A program made the position numbers and the translations under genes. From Culex pipiens pallens (lineage: Eukaryota > Arthropoda > Insecta > Diptera > Culicidae): a stretch of DNA of 64,000 nucleotides. A model generated the notes under the pieces. That model made no database searches. It was not told the DNA's origin and was given only the letters and a program-made list of their open reading frames with translations. This document shows positions 56,101-62,716 of this stretch, in pieces. The stretch's first letter is position 1; each line of letters begins with the position of its first letter. The DNA is taken from positions 111,414,141-111,478,140 of the forward strand of contig NC_068938.1 in NCBI RefSeq assembly GCF_016801865.2, in the 5' to 3' direction.

Positions 56101-59100
56101 TATAGAATGACACCATCATCATTTAAATTGTGAAAAATGCGTAGAGGCATAGTCTGGAACACTACAAAAATTACTGCATACTTCTTTTTACTGAAAATAT
56201 AGGAAATTTTAGTAAAAACACAGCCAAAGTTGACCCCTAAAAAAAAAGGTGCAGGTGGTTATGTTACACATGACCAGTATGACAAAGAACTTTGCAAGAT
56301 GATTGTTGAAATTTTCGATTAGAATGTCCGGTCCAAATTCCCCCTTATAATAACCGTCCTATCGAACTAAGGGGACGGAAATTGCAAGTGGAGCTGAAAT
56401 AGAAATCGAAGTGAAATCAATTTACTTTCCTTCACCACTCGAAAGTTACCAAGATGCGGGAATGTTTTTGCAAGGCTGTTGCAAGCAATTGGCGGCAGTA
56501 AAGGAAATTTGAACAGCAGACATTAAAAACTACCCTTACAGGGCTCTGAATGATTACGAGATAGATATTTTAAATTTCCAGAAACAGATTTTCGCAGTGG
56601 CACAAAAAAATGTGCATCGCAGTAATCTATTTATTACTTCCTGCCTAATAAGCAATATATTTTAACTGCTTAGTTTCAGATAATGGCCAAATGCAACTTT
56701 TTATGTCCAGTATCAAAAACCATAAAGTTTGATACCCATATTGGCCCAACTCTTACGGTCCGGCAAATGTCCCCCCATCGGAACATCCGCGGGGCCTTCG
56801 GCCACTTCGGATTGTGGCCACTACTGCCAAAATGTCAAATTTCATTTCCGGTATCAAAAACCATAATGTTTGATACCCATATTGCCCCAACTCTTACGGT
56901 CCGGCAAATGTCCCCCCATCGGAACATCCGCGGGGCCTCCGGCCACTCCGGATTGTGGCCACTACTGCCGAAATGTCAAATTTCATGTCCAGTATCAAAA
57001 ACCGTAAAGTTTGATACCCATATTACCCCAACTCTTACGGTCCGGCAAATGTCCCCCCATCGGAACATCCGCGGGGCCTTCGGCCACTCCGGATTGTGGC
57101 CACTACTGCCGAAATGTCATATTTCATGTCCAGTATCAAAAACCATAAAGTTTGATACCCATATTGCCCCAACTCTTACGTTCCGGCAAATGTCCCTCCA
57201 TCGGAACATCCGCGGGGCCTTCGGCCACTTCGGATTGTGGCCACTACTGCCAAAATGTCAAATTTCATTTCCGGTATCAAAAACCATAATGTTTGATACC
57301 CATATTGCCCCAACTCTTACGGTCCGGCAAATGTCCCCCCATCGGAACATCCGCGGGGCCTCCGGCCACTCCGGATTGTGGCCACTACTGCCGAAATGTC
57401 AAATTTCATGTCCAGTATCAAAAACCGTAAAGTTTGATACCCATATTACCCCAACTCTTACGGTCCGGCAAATGTCCCCCCATCGGAACATCCGCGGGGC
57501 CTTCGGCCACTCCGGATTGTGGCCACTACTGCCAAAATGTCAAATTTCATTTCCGGTATCAAAAACCATAATGTTTGATACCCATATTGCCCCAACTCTT
57601 ACGGTCCGGCAAATGTCCCCCCATCGGAACATCCGTGGGGCCTCCGGCCACTCCGGATTGTGGCCACTACTGCCGAAATTTCATGTCCAGTATCAAAAAC
57701 CATAAAGTTTGATACCCATATTGCCCCAACTCTTACGGTCCGGAAAATGTCCCCCCATCGGAACATCCCTGGGGCCTCCGGCCACTCCAGTCCAGGTGGT
57801 GGCCAGTTCCAATGATCGACTCCCGCGACTGCCATGTCTTAGCTGGTCCTTGCATCCAAGCCATCTGCTCCCAGACCTCCAGGCCGTCTGCTACCGGGCC
57901 ACCAGGCCATCTGCTTCTGATGTGTTCTCGTCGACGTCCAGCAATAGAATGAATTTTCGGGACCGACCGAGCCGAGTTTTGTTGGCTCGTCGACGATCCG
58001 AAAATTATGAGGTGGAGTGGGGGTGATTTTAGATACATCAATCTCACGTCTCTTGATTGACTGATTGGGAAACGTTCGGTCATCCAACCAGCGTGCACCA
58101 AATAGAGGGGAAATTTGCCGAGAGGGGAATTCGTCACGTAACGTTTTCGCTTCGCGAAAATTTTCGATTGACACCACGTATAGAAACCTTAGGACAAAGT
58201 TCTTTGTCAAAATATCATTTTTAAAAACACTGGCTAAGTCACATAAAACAAGTTAAACTCCCAACCCTGAAATTTTCTAAAATTTTAAGAGTTCTTCTTT
58301 CCAATGCCTTTTAAAGATCAAAAATCGGTTGGAAAATGGATTTTTGGCGATTTTTTAGATTGAAGCCCGTCTAGAGGCGGGGTTAGGTTGTAGAGGGTTA
58401 AGCTATTTTAATTTAAAAGCACGTTAATAACCTGATTGCACTCCATTTTTTTTTTAATTTTTGATGAAAATGATGAAATTTGTTTAAAAATATTTATTTT
58501 CACGAATCCAGGAAAATAACCTAAACTTTTGGAGCCACGTAGCCCATCCTCATTTAGAAAGATTTACTTTACTTTTGGAGCTGCAATATCACTGACTAAA
58601 AAATATAAGGATGAACAAACAAGCAATTATATAAATTAATTTCTAAAATAAGTCGAATCTCTATTGACATTTTCGCCAAATCGATTGTGATTAGCTTGTG
58701 AGTAATTGCAGAATCATTGTTTTAAGAAATTGCCTCACTTTTAAAATTCCGTTTGATGTCCCCACCTCAAAACGTGGTTCCAAAGACGCTGCTGCTGGTC
58801 CACCGGCATCATTTCCGGGAGGACGACGTAATCCTCGCGCGACGCTTCGGTGGTAAATTATTGCGCTATTAATTTCATCATAATGAAATGATTTATATTG
58901 AAGAATTAACTTTTCCAAGGAAACCAGACGCCGACGACCGGCATTAAACTGAGGTGGGACTCTTTTGTGTGCGTTAATATGATCTCCTTGCGAGATGAGA
59001 GCGCGATGATTAATTGGAGGAAATAATTATTCCCGTGGCCTTCGCTACACGAGAAAGCGTCTAAAACCCCTTTCTTGCACGAAAGCCTCACTGTAATCTC

Positions 59101-59362
59101 CCCCCCCCCCCCTTTCCCTGGCCATGGTGTCAGTGCCAGAAGGAGCTCGGCCTCAGCCTATTTCCCTGTGCTCCCTCCTCTGCTAATTTAAATATGAATG
59201 ATGTGCCCTGATTGTTTTGTCTTCTTTTCTTCTCTTCTTGTTGTTTCCAGCTACTACCAGGGCATCGCGCACTTCCTAGCCGAGTGTAAGGAAATTAAGG
59301 GACCGCTGCAGACGCCACCTGTTAGCCAGAACAACGTTTGGCCCCGGATTGAGGAAGTGTAG
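18656..59362 (+). CDS. ABHD13: ABHD13/Bem46-type membrane alpha/beta hydrolase, complete
   Basis: Serine hydrolase of the alpha/beta fold, single-pass membrane type; its substrate is not established for this group. Exons: 18656-18809, 18871-19633, 59251-59362. Introns are GTAAGC...TTTTAG (61 bp) and GTGAGT...TTCCAG (39,617 bp). Predicted 342 aa, versus 337 in human ABHD13. A hydrophobic membrane anchor spans about residues 25-52. HGNAG (120-124) forms the oxyanion region. Catalytic residues are Ser192 in GRSLGG, Asp268 in GLADTLVPP and His298 in GSHNDTW, the same numbering as human within one residue. RGYG, ENTF and LPLCCYRNKFLS are also family signatures. Exon 3 supplies YYQGIAHFLAEC..., the expected C-terminal helix after SHNDTW-x-x-x-GY, and joins in phase (GG|C). 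The start at 18656 gives an N-terminus of family length. Confidence 0.95.
19640..20652. other. Intron 2, proximal part, with transposon fragments
   Basis: Contains a hAT-like end (cagtggttctcaacctta, 19956-19973) without a partner, AT-rich filler, and an AATAAA near 20265 that could serve intronic polyadenylation. 20575-20652 matches 22205-22289 (ending catgctgaattgta). Confidence 0.5.
20653..21573. mobile_element. Insertion carrying TAGGGG terminus and LINE 5' sequence
   Basis: It interrupts a repeat whose uninterrupted form is at 22205-22370: gaattgta | aatatttacgaag. The left end is TAGGGGAAATATACCC and the flank is TA on both sides. It is the inverted counterpart of 3415-4035; the right end has no matching terminus, so it is rearranged. 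Confidence 0.6.
21574..22370. repeat. Repeat with terminal hairpin cctttctt...aagaaagg, two tails
   Basis: aatatttacgaagatg ... ccagccata ... cctttctttagtaagaaaggc occurs at 21574-21655 and 22297-22365 in the same orientation. Intervening sequence shows transposon texture without coding frames. Confidence 0.65.
22371..22689. other. AT-rich intron, nothing recognised
   Basis: No open frame or repeat partner found by reading. Confidence 0.4.
22690..24250. repeat. Long fold-back repeat, copy 1
   Basis: The left part (about 23097-23670) is inverted as about 23690-24250. Matching landmarks include gccgccgagttatga / cataactcggcggc, aaaatttgctataaaattg / caattttatagcaaatttt and accaatggaccga / tcggaccatt. 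Loop centre about 23680. The left side extends outward (22690-23096, with tcttcggcaaagttgtagg) beyond the right. No protein is encoded. Confidence 0.9.
24251..24603. other. Intron sequence, nothing recognised
   Basis: Mixed AT-rich sequence with a ccccctcccct stretch near 24344; no gene. Confidence 0.4.
24604..25085. repeat. Left end of a TAGGGGAGTG element with ggtaatttggacac repeats
   Basis: Begins taggggagtgtggggtga; the inverted counterpart ends at 38383. Irregular repeats of ggggtaatttggacat/ac follow, including the palindrome acccccacatttttgtgtgggggt. Confidence 0.65.
25086..26075 (+). repeat. Half of a fold-back repeat (left arm only), copy 2
   Basis: Diverged match to 22700-23690 (ggtgtcttcggcaaagttg at 25316-25334; atggtccgattttcaatgtt near 25946). 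It ends at the point corresponding to the loop centre (gggcgtaatattgaatgttt), where the T run and satellite begin. Confidence 0.85.
26076..26118. repeat. 43-bp T homopolymer at the satellite boundary
   Basis: An uninterrupted T tract directly abutting the first satellite monomer at 26119. Confidence 0.9.
26119..35790 (+). repeat. Higher-order satellite array, 176-bp monomers
   Basis: About 55 head-to-tail monomers of 176-177 bp. Type A has gagtcagtt..tggtataac, atctataaggtataaa and a ctaaataacatagtg core. Type B has gagtttgttcctggtcaaac, atccctgaagcat and a ttgaggaatgaaac core. A last variant before each A ends ttttaaaaattatctgcgatggcag. Type-A starts are near 26119, 26825, 27354, 27883, 28588, 29117, 29822, 30527, 31056, 31761, 32290, 32819, 33349, 33702, 33879, 34232, 34585 and 35643. 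Spacing is therefore 529 bp (trimer) or 705 bp (tetramer) over most of the array and irregular after 33349. Seven-monomer blocks of about 1234 bp repeat as units (28588-29822 and 30527-31761). All monomers share actagtgatcagaa..ttattg and gtaaattattaaataattt. No coding frame survives. Confidence 0.97.
35791..36900 (-). repeat. Inverted, diverged extension of the satellite
   Basis: At about 35791 the orientation flips within a monomer. About six minus-strand monomers follow, with cgcagagag-type junctions near 35900, 36082, 36252, 36428, 36597 and 36772. They are much more diverged and carry small indels, yet keep the ctgatcac and aattatttaataatttac blocks. Confidence 0.93.
36901..38383. other. 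AT-rich distal flank of the satellite, ending in TAGGGG-type terminus
   Basis: No supported gene; short open frames around 37374-37974 lack domains. 37625-37690 resembles 50315-50370 (gtgttttaaaatg..tttacactac). A GC-rich patch lies at 38090-38190 (ccgcggctttgcctttcg). The end gtccaaattacccccactg ... actcccctatg mirrors 24604. Confidence 0.55.
38384..38859. other. Intron sequence, nothing recognised
   Basis: No repeat partner or coding frame recognised. Confidence 0.4.
38860..39370. other. GC-richer single-copy intron island
   Basis: It contrasts with the surrounding repeats in composition. Short frames are open on both strands but none has a domain or splice context, so it is best read as original intron sequence and possibly regulatory. 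Confidence 0.4.
39377..39589. mobile_element. MITE with CACAGAAAAA termini
   Basis: cacagaaaaataaatg at the left and tttttttctgtg at the right; internally aatattcatcagg / ctgatgaaaa-type inverted motifs. A larger diverged copy is at 40398-41390. Confidence 0.7.
39757..39834 (+). mobile_element. Left-end fragment of the TTAACCCTCT family
   Basis: ttaaccctctgctgc ... gaccattttgagcagct-like sequence matches the start of the element at 55812. It is cut off where the next repeat begins. Confidence 0.65.
39835..40075 (+). mobile_element. Diverged copy of the 7897-8179 MITE, left end missing
   Basis: Shared order of motifs: gtttgcctca, cagccaacatatttcgcagg, cgatcattgtttgcatca, then gcctggaaagcctta at the right end. 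Confidence 0.8.
40398..41390 (-). mobile_element. CACAGAAAA element split by a hairpin-ended element
   Basis: 40398-40460 and 41222-41390 together match the reverse complement of 39377-39589. The middle is the later insertion at 40463-41221. Confidence 0.75.
40463..41221 (+). mobile_element. Hairpin-ended CCTTCCTCA element
   Basis: Head cctcacctcaatgagg hairpin then ggctataaaat; tail gaggaaggcaccaaccacc followed by the hairpin ccacctaaaggtgg and attaagtaa. The interior has two diverged copies of ggatctcaaatattttgat ... aagatctg..aaccc, related to the 164-bp unit at 60850-61560. No terminal inverted repeats between ends and no ORF. Confidence 0.75.
41395..41820 (+). repeat. Degraded left arm of the fold-back family
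   Basis: Matches 22745-23375 in outline (tttgtgggggcc, aagttgtaggtat, atagccaccgaaagtt, tagtaaccatg) with internal deletions; no right arm. Confidence 0.75.
41885..41966. mobile_element. 82-bp hAT-type MITE
   Basis: cagcgattcccaac / gttgagaatcgctg termini and exact 8-bp duplications ccttaaag (41877-41884, 41967-41974). Among the shortest complete elements in the window. Confidence 0.9.
42000..43914. mobile_element. Element with CAGGGTGGCCACTCAA termini, containing a fold-back
   Basis: cagggtggccactcaa near 42000 and ttgagtggtcaccctg near 43898-43913 are inverted. No matching 8-bp duplication is visible, so the pairing rests on the termini only. The interior is AT-rich with the fold-back at 42775-43525. 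Confidence 0.6.
42775..43525. repeat. Fold-back repeat with about 370-bp arms
   Basis: Arms pair around a loop near 43150: gttagggtaccaaaa / ttttggtaccctaac at the centre, cgggaccaaagggcc / ggccctttggtcccg further out, gtcctagacgcaaa / tttgcgtctaggac at the ends. Weak open frames on each arm are mirror by-products. Confidence 0.9.
43915..45370. other. Mostly single-copy intron island
   Basis: 43980-44830 is less AT-rich, with a C-run (44180), a gagag stretch (44395-44412) and cagtcagtcagtcag (44430s). No exon is convincing. Confidence 0.4.
45380..46690. repeat. Long fold-back repeat, copy 3, about 600-650-bp arms
   Basis: Opens tgatcaatttggtgtcttcg and closes with its reverse complement ending near 46665. 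Loop centre near 46010-46050. An internal duplication at 45600-45745 repeats ttcatgcaaaaacaagtttg. Same family as 22690-24250, with both outer ends present. Confidence 0.92.
46691..47480. repeat. A-rich segment plus probable interspersed repeat
   Basis: Poly-A-interrupted stretch at 46785-46830, then 46860-47480 with text such as gtgaagactcgttttaccgattcc and gcgagtcttcacccc, which pair loosely as inverted motifs. No gene. Confidence 0.45.
47481..48640. other. Intron island with GAGC microsatellite
   Basis: 47870-48560 looks single-copy. gagcgagcgagcgagcgag is at 48371-48389 and a cgtcgtcgtcg run near 48324. Open frames (47870-48166) lack domains. Confidence 0.4.
48645..49460 (-). repeat. Tail of hairpin-ended family plus second repeat
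   Basis: ttaatccacccttaggtggttgg is the inverted tail hairpin of the CCTTCCTCA family. The following sequence (tcttcggcaaaga, gagttatcaccaaaaaagtg) has the look of another dispersed repeat. Confidence 0.55.
49461..50170. other. AT-rich intron, nothing recognised
   Basis: An 86-codon frame at 49841-50101 has no domain and transposon-like composition. Confidence 0.4.
50174..50660. mobile_element. MITE with AGGCCGaCGCAAATATT termini
   Basis: aaggccgacgcaaatattt...gtttttgtc at the left and gacaaaaac...aaatatttgtaccagcct at the right are inverted. Long G runs at 50230-50243 and 50608-50622 and a ta microsatellite at 50254-50271 lie inside. Confidence 0.75.
50661..51110. other. Intron sequence, nothing recognised
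   Basis: Short frames at 50755-51087 on both strands without domain content. Confidence 0.4.
51111..51740. repeat. Dispersed repeat with gctgaaaag/ttttcagcac motifs
   Basis: gtgctgaaaag and its inverse recur at least five times (51160, 51300, 51480, 51495, 51520). Part recurs diverged at 55190-55300 (aacaggaaa, tttttggt.acgaaaa). Confidence 0.55.
51890..52560. other. GC-rich single-copy intron island
   Basis: The most GC-rich non-coding block inside the large intron, with phase-free short frames on both strands and no splice-framed exon. Possible enhancer or an unrecognised non-coding exon. Confidence 0.4.
52561..53250. other. AT-rich intron, nothing recognised
   Basis: No repeat partner or frame supported. 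Confidence 0.4.
53253..53935. repeat. Fold-back repeat with about 220-bp arms
   Basis: Arms 53253-53475 and 53710-53935: ttttggtttggttgaaaat / attttcaaccaaaccaaaa, ttctagaaagttgttgagc / gctcaacaactttctagaa, gaaggttt/ttcaaaaatcag. The spacer is about 235 bp and unique. Confidence 0.88.
53936..54600. other. Intron sequence, nothing recognised
   Basis: No gene. Mixed composition without clear termini. Confidence 0.4.
54605..54880 (+). repeat. SINE-like repeat ending in a tRNA-Ser-like unit
   Basis: cagctgcgtgtaaaagg...gcattatttta...tgtaatattacacc, then a tRNA-like segment from about 54796: A-box-like tggccgagtgggctaagg and B-box-like gggtttaaatccc, with a potential TGA anticodon loop. A second copy is at 55305-55810. 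The tRNA-like part lies at the 3' side, unlike classical SINEs. Confidence 0.6.
55305..55811 (+). repeat. Second copy of the SINE-like repeat, interrupted by a TTAA MITE
   Basis: ggctacgtgtaaaagg...gcattattttta | insertion | aactttatgtgatattacacc ... ggtctgataaccaagctggctaaggtgccag. The tRNA-like end is cut by the next TTAA element at 55812. Confidence 0.7.
55370..55661. mobile_element. 292-bp TTAA-target MITE (piggyBac-like)
   Basis: Termini ccctctac / gtagaggg are inverted and TTAA is duplicated (55366-55369 and 55662-55665). The left end continues aacccaaccccgcctctag, which is the inverted right end of the element at 55816-58397. Confidence 0.85.
55816..58397. mobile_element. 2.6-kb TTAA-flanked element carrying a 141-bp satellite
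   Basis: Begins ccctctactgccc after TTAA (55812-55815) and ends gaggcggggttaggttgtagaggg before TTAA (58398-58401). It has the same ends as the 292-bp MITE and the left fragment at 39757. The interior holds a 141-bp tandem array and GC-rich sequence to about 58200. No transposase is seen, so it is a large non-autonomous element or two ends that captured DNA. Confidence 0.7.
56690..57795 (+). repeat. 141-bp tandem repeat, open in one frame
   Basis: The landmark tcttacggtcc recurs near 56751, 56892, 57033, 57174, 57315, 57456 and 57597 at exactly 141-bp steps, then after 134 bp at 57731. Because 141 is 47 codons, one frame stays open for 340 codons (56683-57705), each unit containing VSKT-x-x-FDTHI and SPHRNIRGA. 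Three unit variants recur in order (units 1-3, then 4-6). I see no evidence that it is translated. Confidence 0.93.
58402..59250. other. Distal intron 2 and acceptor region
   Basis: 58740-59250 is single-copy and GC-richer, with a C run (59100-59112) and a long pyrimidine tract before the exon 3 acceptor. No other exon is recognised. Confidence 0.5.
59251..59362 (+). other. ABHD13: ABHD13 terminal coding exon
   Basis: Begins with C completing the split Gly306 codon, then 36 codons YYQGIAHFLAEC...RIEEV and TAG (59360-59362). The preceding ttcttgttgtttccag is a strong acceptor. The Y-x-x-x-hydrophobic-x-x-F helix matches the C-terminus of ABHD13 proteins. Confidence 0.9.
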
Positions 59363-59640
59363 AGGCGTGAGTTATAGAGTGCTAGAGAGAGAGAGAGAGA
59401 GAGAGTGAACGAGCGAGTGAATGTGTTGAATTACCTGCCTAGAAGAATTAAGGACAAAACAAAAACAAAACACAATAAAAAAGAGAAGCCAAGTGAAATA
59501 CCCAATAACAATTTTAGCGTGTAGGTACAAACAAAAAGCAGCAAAAGCAACAACAAAGCCGTAAGAAAAATTTAAAAGCATTAGCATAATAATGACATTA
59601 TGATAATAAATTAGCGCAAAACGTATTTTACGCTCCTCTC
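59363..59640 (+). terminator. ABHD13 3' UTR with polyadenylation signals
   Basis: A GA microsatellite (59385-59405), then AATAAA at 59474-59479 and again at 59605-59610. Confidence 0.6.
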
Positions 59641-59993
59641 AATCATTCTTTCAATTATCACTGCCAAAGCAAAATGAGATTCCGCTTTTCCCCCTCCGCC
59701 ACTCTACGTCGTTTGTTTCGAAGCATAACACAGGTTAGAACAAAAAAGTGCATCAGAACGATTCTCTGGAATGTTGGTAAACGTTCCTTTAGCGATTAAG
59801 GTGAAACTTTTTTTTTTTGTGAAAATGCTTGTTTGGTCGCTAATATATTGAAAAATGTTCATTAAATTTAAATATCACAATTCGGCAGGTTTTCACTTTC
59901 GTGGAACGGAACAGTTGGACGAAGTTTAAATCATGTATTATTTCAAGGTTGCCTTTAGATTCTATGAAACCGTTTAGTTTGATAACATTACTT
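59641..59993. other. Intergenic, nothing recognised
   Basis: AT-rich; the 59855-59885 stretch (ttaaatttaaatatcacaattcg) reappears at 62715-62740. Confidence 0.4.
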
Positions 59994-60148
59994 CTGGAGT
60001 TTTTTTTTAAAAGGTCCAATAAACCAAATTTTCAGTTTTTGCTTTTTGGGTGTTTTTTAATACCCCTGACTCAAGGCGGTTTCAAAAACACCCAAAAAGC
60101 AAAAACTGGAAATTTGGTTTATTGGACCTTTTCAAAAAAAAACTCCAG
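59994..60148. mobile_element. 155-bp palindromic MITE
   Basis: Arms of about 60 bp (ctggagttttttt ... ggtccaataaacc and inverse) with the 4-bp duplication actt (59990-59993, 60149-60152). It creates much of the spurious 206-codon frame at 59901-60521. Confidence 0.88.
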
Positions 60149-60490
60149 ACTTCTTTTGCTTTCTTGTTCAGAATTTTTGCCATATTCCGGGTTTTCATCG
60201 TCAACGTTGGCGTTGATCAACAGTGTTTATTTTTTTGGTTTTCTAGAGTTTTATGAAGAAAGGGAGAGGAGCTACGGGCGCGTTTTGAGAGATGTCGTGT
60301 GTGTCGTGGCAGCTTTATTTAAATCGCGATTTCAGTGCGAATTTGAAGGATTGAACCTTCTTATTTGGTGTCATTCGGTCGGCCGTGAAGAGTTTGTCGC
60401 GAAAAGTGTGGAGTTTGCCCGTTTTTCTGCATTATTCGTTCGTTTTGAGCGTTTTTTTGCGGTCGGTGGGGACGTTTCTGGCCACCTTTG
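60149..60490. other. Intergenic, unassigned
   Basis: T-rich sequence with repeated cgttttgagcgttttt-like text. No domain in the open frame across it. Confidence 0.4.
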
Positions 60491-61710
60491 TTTTGCCTTC
60501 CTCACTGAGGTAAGGCTATAATCCTGCTCTAAAATTGAAAACTGAACAAATTTCTGTGTGTATGTGTGTGTGTATGTGTGTGTATGTGTGTGTGTATGTG
60601 TGTGTGTATGTGTGTGTGTATGTGACCAATAATGTCACGCAGTTTTCTCAGCACTGGCTGAACCGATTTTGACCAAACCAGTTGCATTCGACTTGGTTTA
60701 GGGTCCCATACGGTGCTATTGAATTGTTTGAAGTTTCGATAAGTAGTTCAAAAGTTATGTATAAAAATGTGTTTTCGCATATTTTTGGAAGTTGAATAAA
60801 TGGCAGTAAACTGAACCAAACATCATCATGATATACATCGTTGAATAGGTAATTGAAAGACCTTTCCAACGAGTCTAAAACATTGAAGATCTGGCAACCC
60901 TGTCTCGAGTTCTGACCACTTTAGTGATATTTATGTACTTTTTTGTAGCCGGATCTCACTTAAATGTATGTAAACAATGTCCGGATCCATCATCCAACTC
61001 ATCGTTGATTAGGTAATCGAAAGACCTTTCCAACGAGTCTAAAACATTGAAGCTCTGGCAACCCTGTCTCGAGTTCTGACCACTTTAGTGATATTTATGT
61101 ACTTTTTTGTAGCCGGATCTCACTTAAATGTATGTAAACAATGTCCGGATCCATCATCCGACCCATCGTTGGTTAGGTAATCAAAAGACCTTTCCAACGA
61201 GTCTAAAACATTGAAGATCTGGCAACCCTGTCTCGAGTTCTGACCACTTTAGTGATATTTATGTACTTTTTTGTAGCCGGATCTCACTTAAATGTATGTA
61301 AACAATGTCCGGATCCATCATCCGACCCATCGTTGGTTAGGTAATCAAAAGACCTTTCCAACGAGTCTAAAACATTGAAGATCTGGCAACCCTGTCTCGA
61401 GTTCTGACCACTTTAGTGATATTTATGTACTTTTTTGTAGCCGGATCTCACTTAAATGTATGTAAACAATGTCCGGATCCATCATCCGACCCATCGTTGG
61501 TTAGGTAATCGAAAGACCTCACCAACGAGTCTAAAATATTGAAGATCAGGCAACCCTGCCTCAAGCTATGACCACCTAAGATGCCACTTATGAGCCCTTC
61601 AGTAATATGTGTGTTTTTTGTATTCCGAAACTTAACGAAATTTGTGTCCAAACCCATTTTTGGAAAAGAGTGAGGAAGGCACCAACCACATAGGTGGATT
61701 AAGTTAGTTT
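60491..61710 (+). mobile_element. Hairpin-ended CCTTCCTCA element with 164-bp tandem core
   Basis: Head ttttgccttcctcactgagg, tail gaggaaggcaccaacc and hairpin ccacataggtgg then attaag. A GTGTGTAT microsatellite lies at 60555-60622. The core has about four units of exactly 164 bp (caatgtccgg near 60975, 61139, 61303, 61467). Confidence 0.8.
60850..61560 (+). repeat. 164-bp tandem repeat
   Basis: Unit contains gtccggatccatcatccgac, acctttccaacgagtctaaa and ctggcaaccctgtctcgag. The middle units are nearly identical and the edge units are diverged, typical of unequal exchange. Confidence 0.95.
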
Positions 61711-62439
61711 TTCTTTTTGCGAGCGCCGTCGCGAGTGAGAGCATAGAGCTTTATGACGTTTCGCGTACACACACTAGCGCACCATTTGATTTTGCTGGCC
61801 GGACAAAATTTAACCTCAATCTTTTTCGTGTACGTACACGCAATACATGCGCACGTAGATAACTCTATTGCACACGGTAGTGTGACCTGACCTGAACATC
61901 GAAGTGGTCAACTTGCATGCAAGTATTGTGCAGGAGCGGCGGTGGAATAAGATGGTGTTGGTCAGCCGATGACTCCCCCTCTCCACCGTACCCCGGTGTT
62001 GATGTGCTGCCTGGCGGGAGCACGAAGCAGTCTTTTTGAAACGCAATCGGCTCGACAGAGACGCGGGGTGAAGAAGGAAGCTGCTGCGTCAGTGCTTCCA
62101 GATTGTATCCTTTTCAAAGAAATTACTAAAATTTGTTTCTTAAATATTTTACTGTTTTTCTCACGTTTCTAAATTCCGTTAAATCTTCTCTTGTTTATAA
62201 TTTTATTTTTCGTTGAAGCTATCGAAACACTCATTAAAATACCTTTCTACATTCCTTCTACTAAAACCAAAACGCTGTACTATACGCTCTACCTTATTTC
62301 ATTTAATAATTTATTATTTTTCAGCTGGTTATGAAGGTAATTTACTATATAAAATAAATTTATTTTATATATTCATTTATTATATTACACTTAACTATAT
62401 ATTGTTACACTAAACACAACTTACACAACAATAATGCGA
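61711..62439. other. Intergenic, unassigned
   Basis: A GC-richer part (61725-62100) without a supported gene, then AT-rich sequence. Confidence 0.4.
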
Positions 62440-62716
62440 AAATGAACCGGAGCGTTTGGTACGGTATGTCCACGCATCCTTCCTCCCCTGTAGATTCTGT
62501 GAAATGTGATCCGTTCTCAGAATCCTCTCTGCGGTTAACACAACGTAGTAGGGCTGGCCGCTTTAATTTTTGTAATACATTTTCGGGTGTACTACAATTA
62601 TTAATAATGACAAGAAAAGTGCTTGGGGCGTAATCTAATCACAAGACTTTCCAGCATGCTTTCATCGGACTGGCTGCGTTTGTGTTAGATTAGATTAGAT
62701 TAGATTAGATTAGATT
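62440..62716 (+). mobile_element. Probable LINE 3' end with (TTAGA)n tail
   Basis: A short frame from 62442 ends just before a pentanucleotide tract (about 62684-62716). A simple-repeat tail instead of poly-A is common for several insect LINE clades. No reverse transcriptase motif is left, so the call is tentative. Confidence 0.45.

Larger units (their letters stand above)
19634..59250 (+). other. ABHD13 intron 2, 39.6 kb, host of the satellite array
   Basis: Donor GTGAGT at 19634 and a pyrimidine-rich acceptor ending ttgtttccag at 59250. The donor context also reads GGG TGA, so unspliced message stops exactly at the exon end. No other host gene is supported within it. Contents are annotated separately below. 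Confidence 0.9.

Noticed and set aside
56683..57705. 340-codon frame as a repeat protein gene
   Set aside because: The frame is open because the satellite unit is 141 bp (divisible by three). No signal peptide, start context or domain supports it.
59901..60521. 206-codon plus-strand frame
   Set aside because: A palindromic MITE with target duplication lies inside it and produces mirrored sequence. No domain is present.
62684..62716. Telomeric repeat
   Set aside because: The unit is TTAGA, a pentamer, not TTAGG. It is short and follows a LINE-like 3' end.
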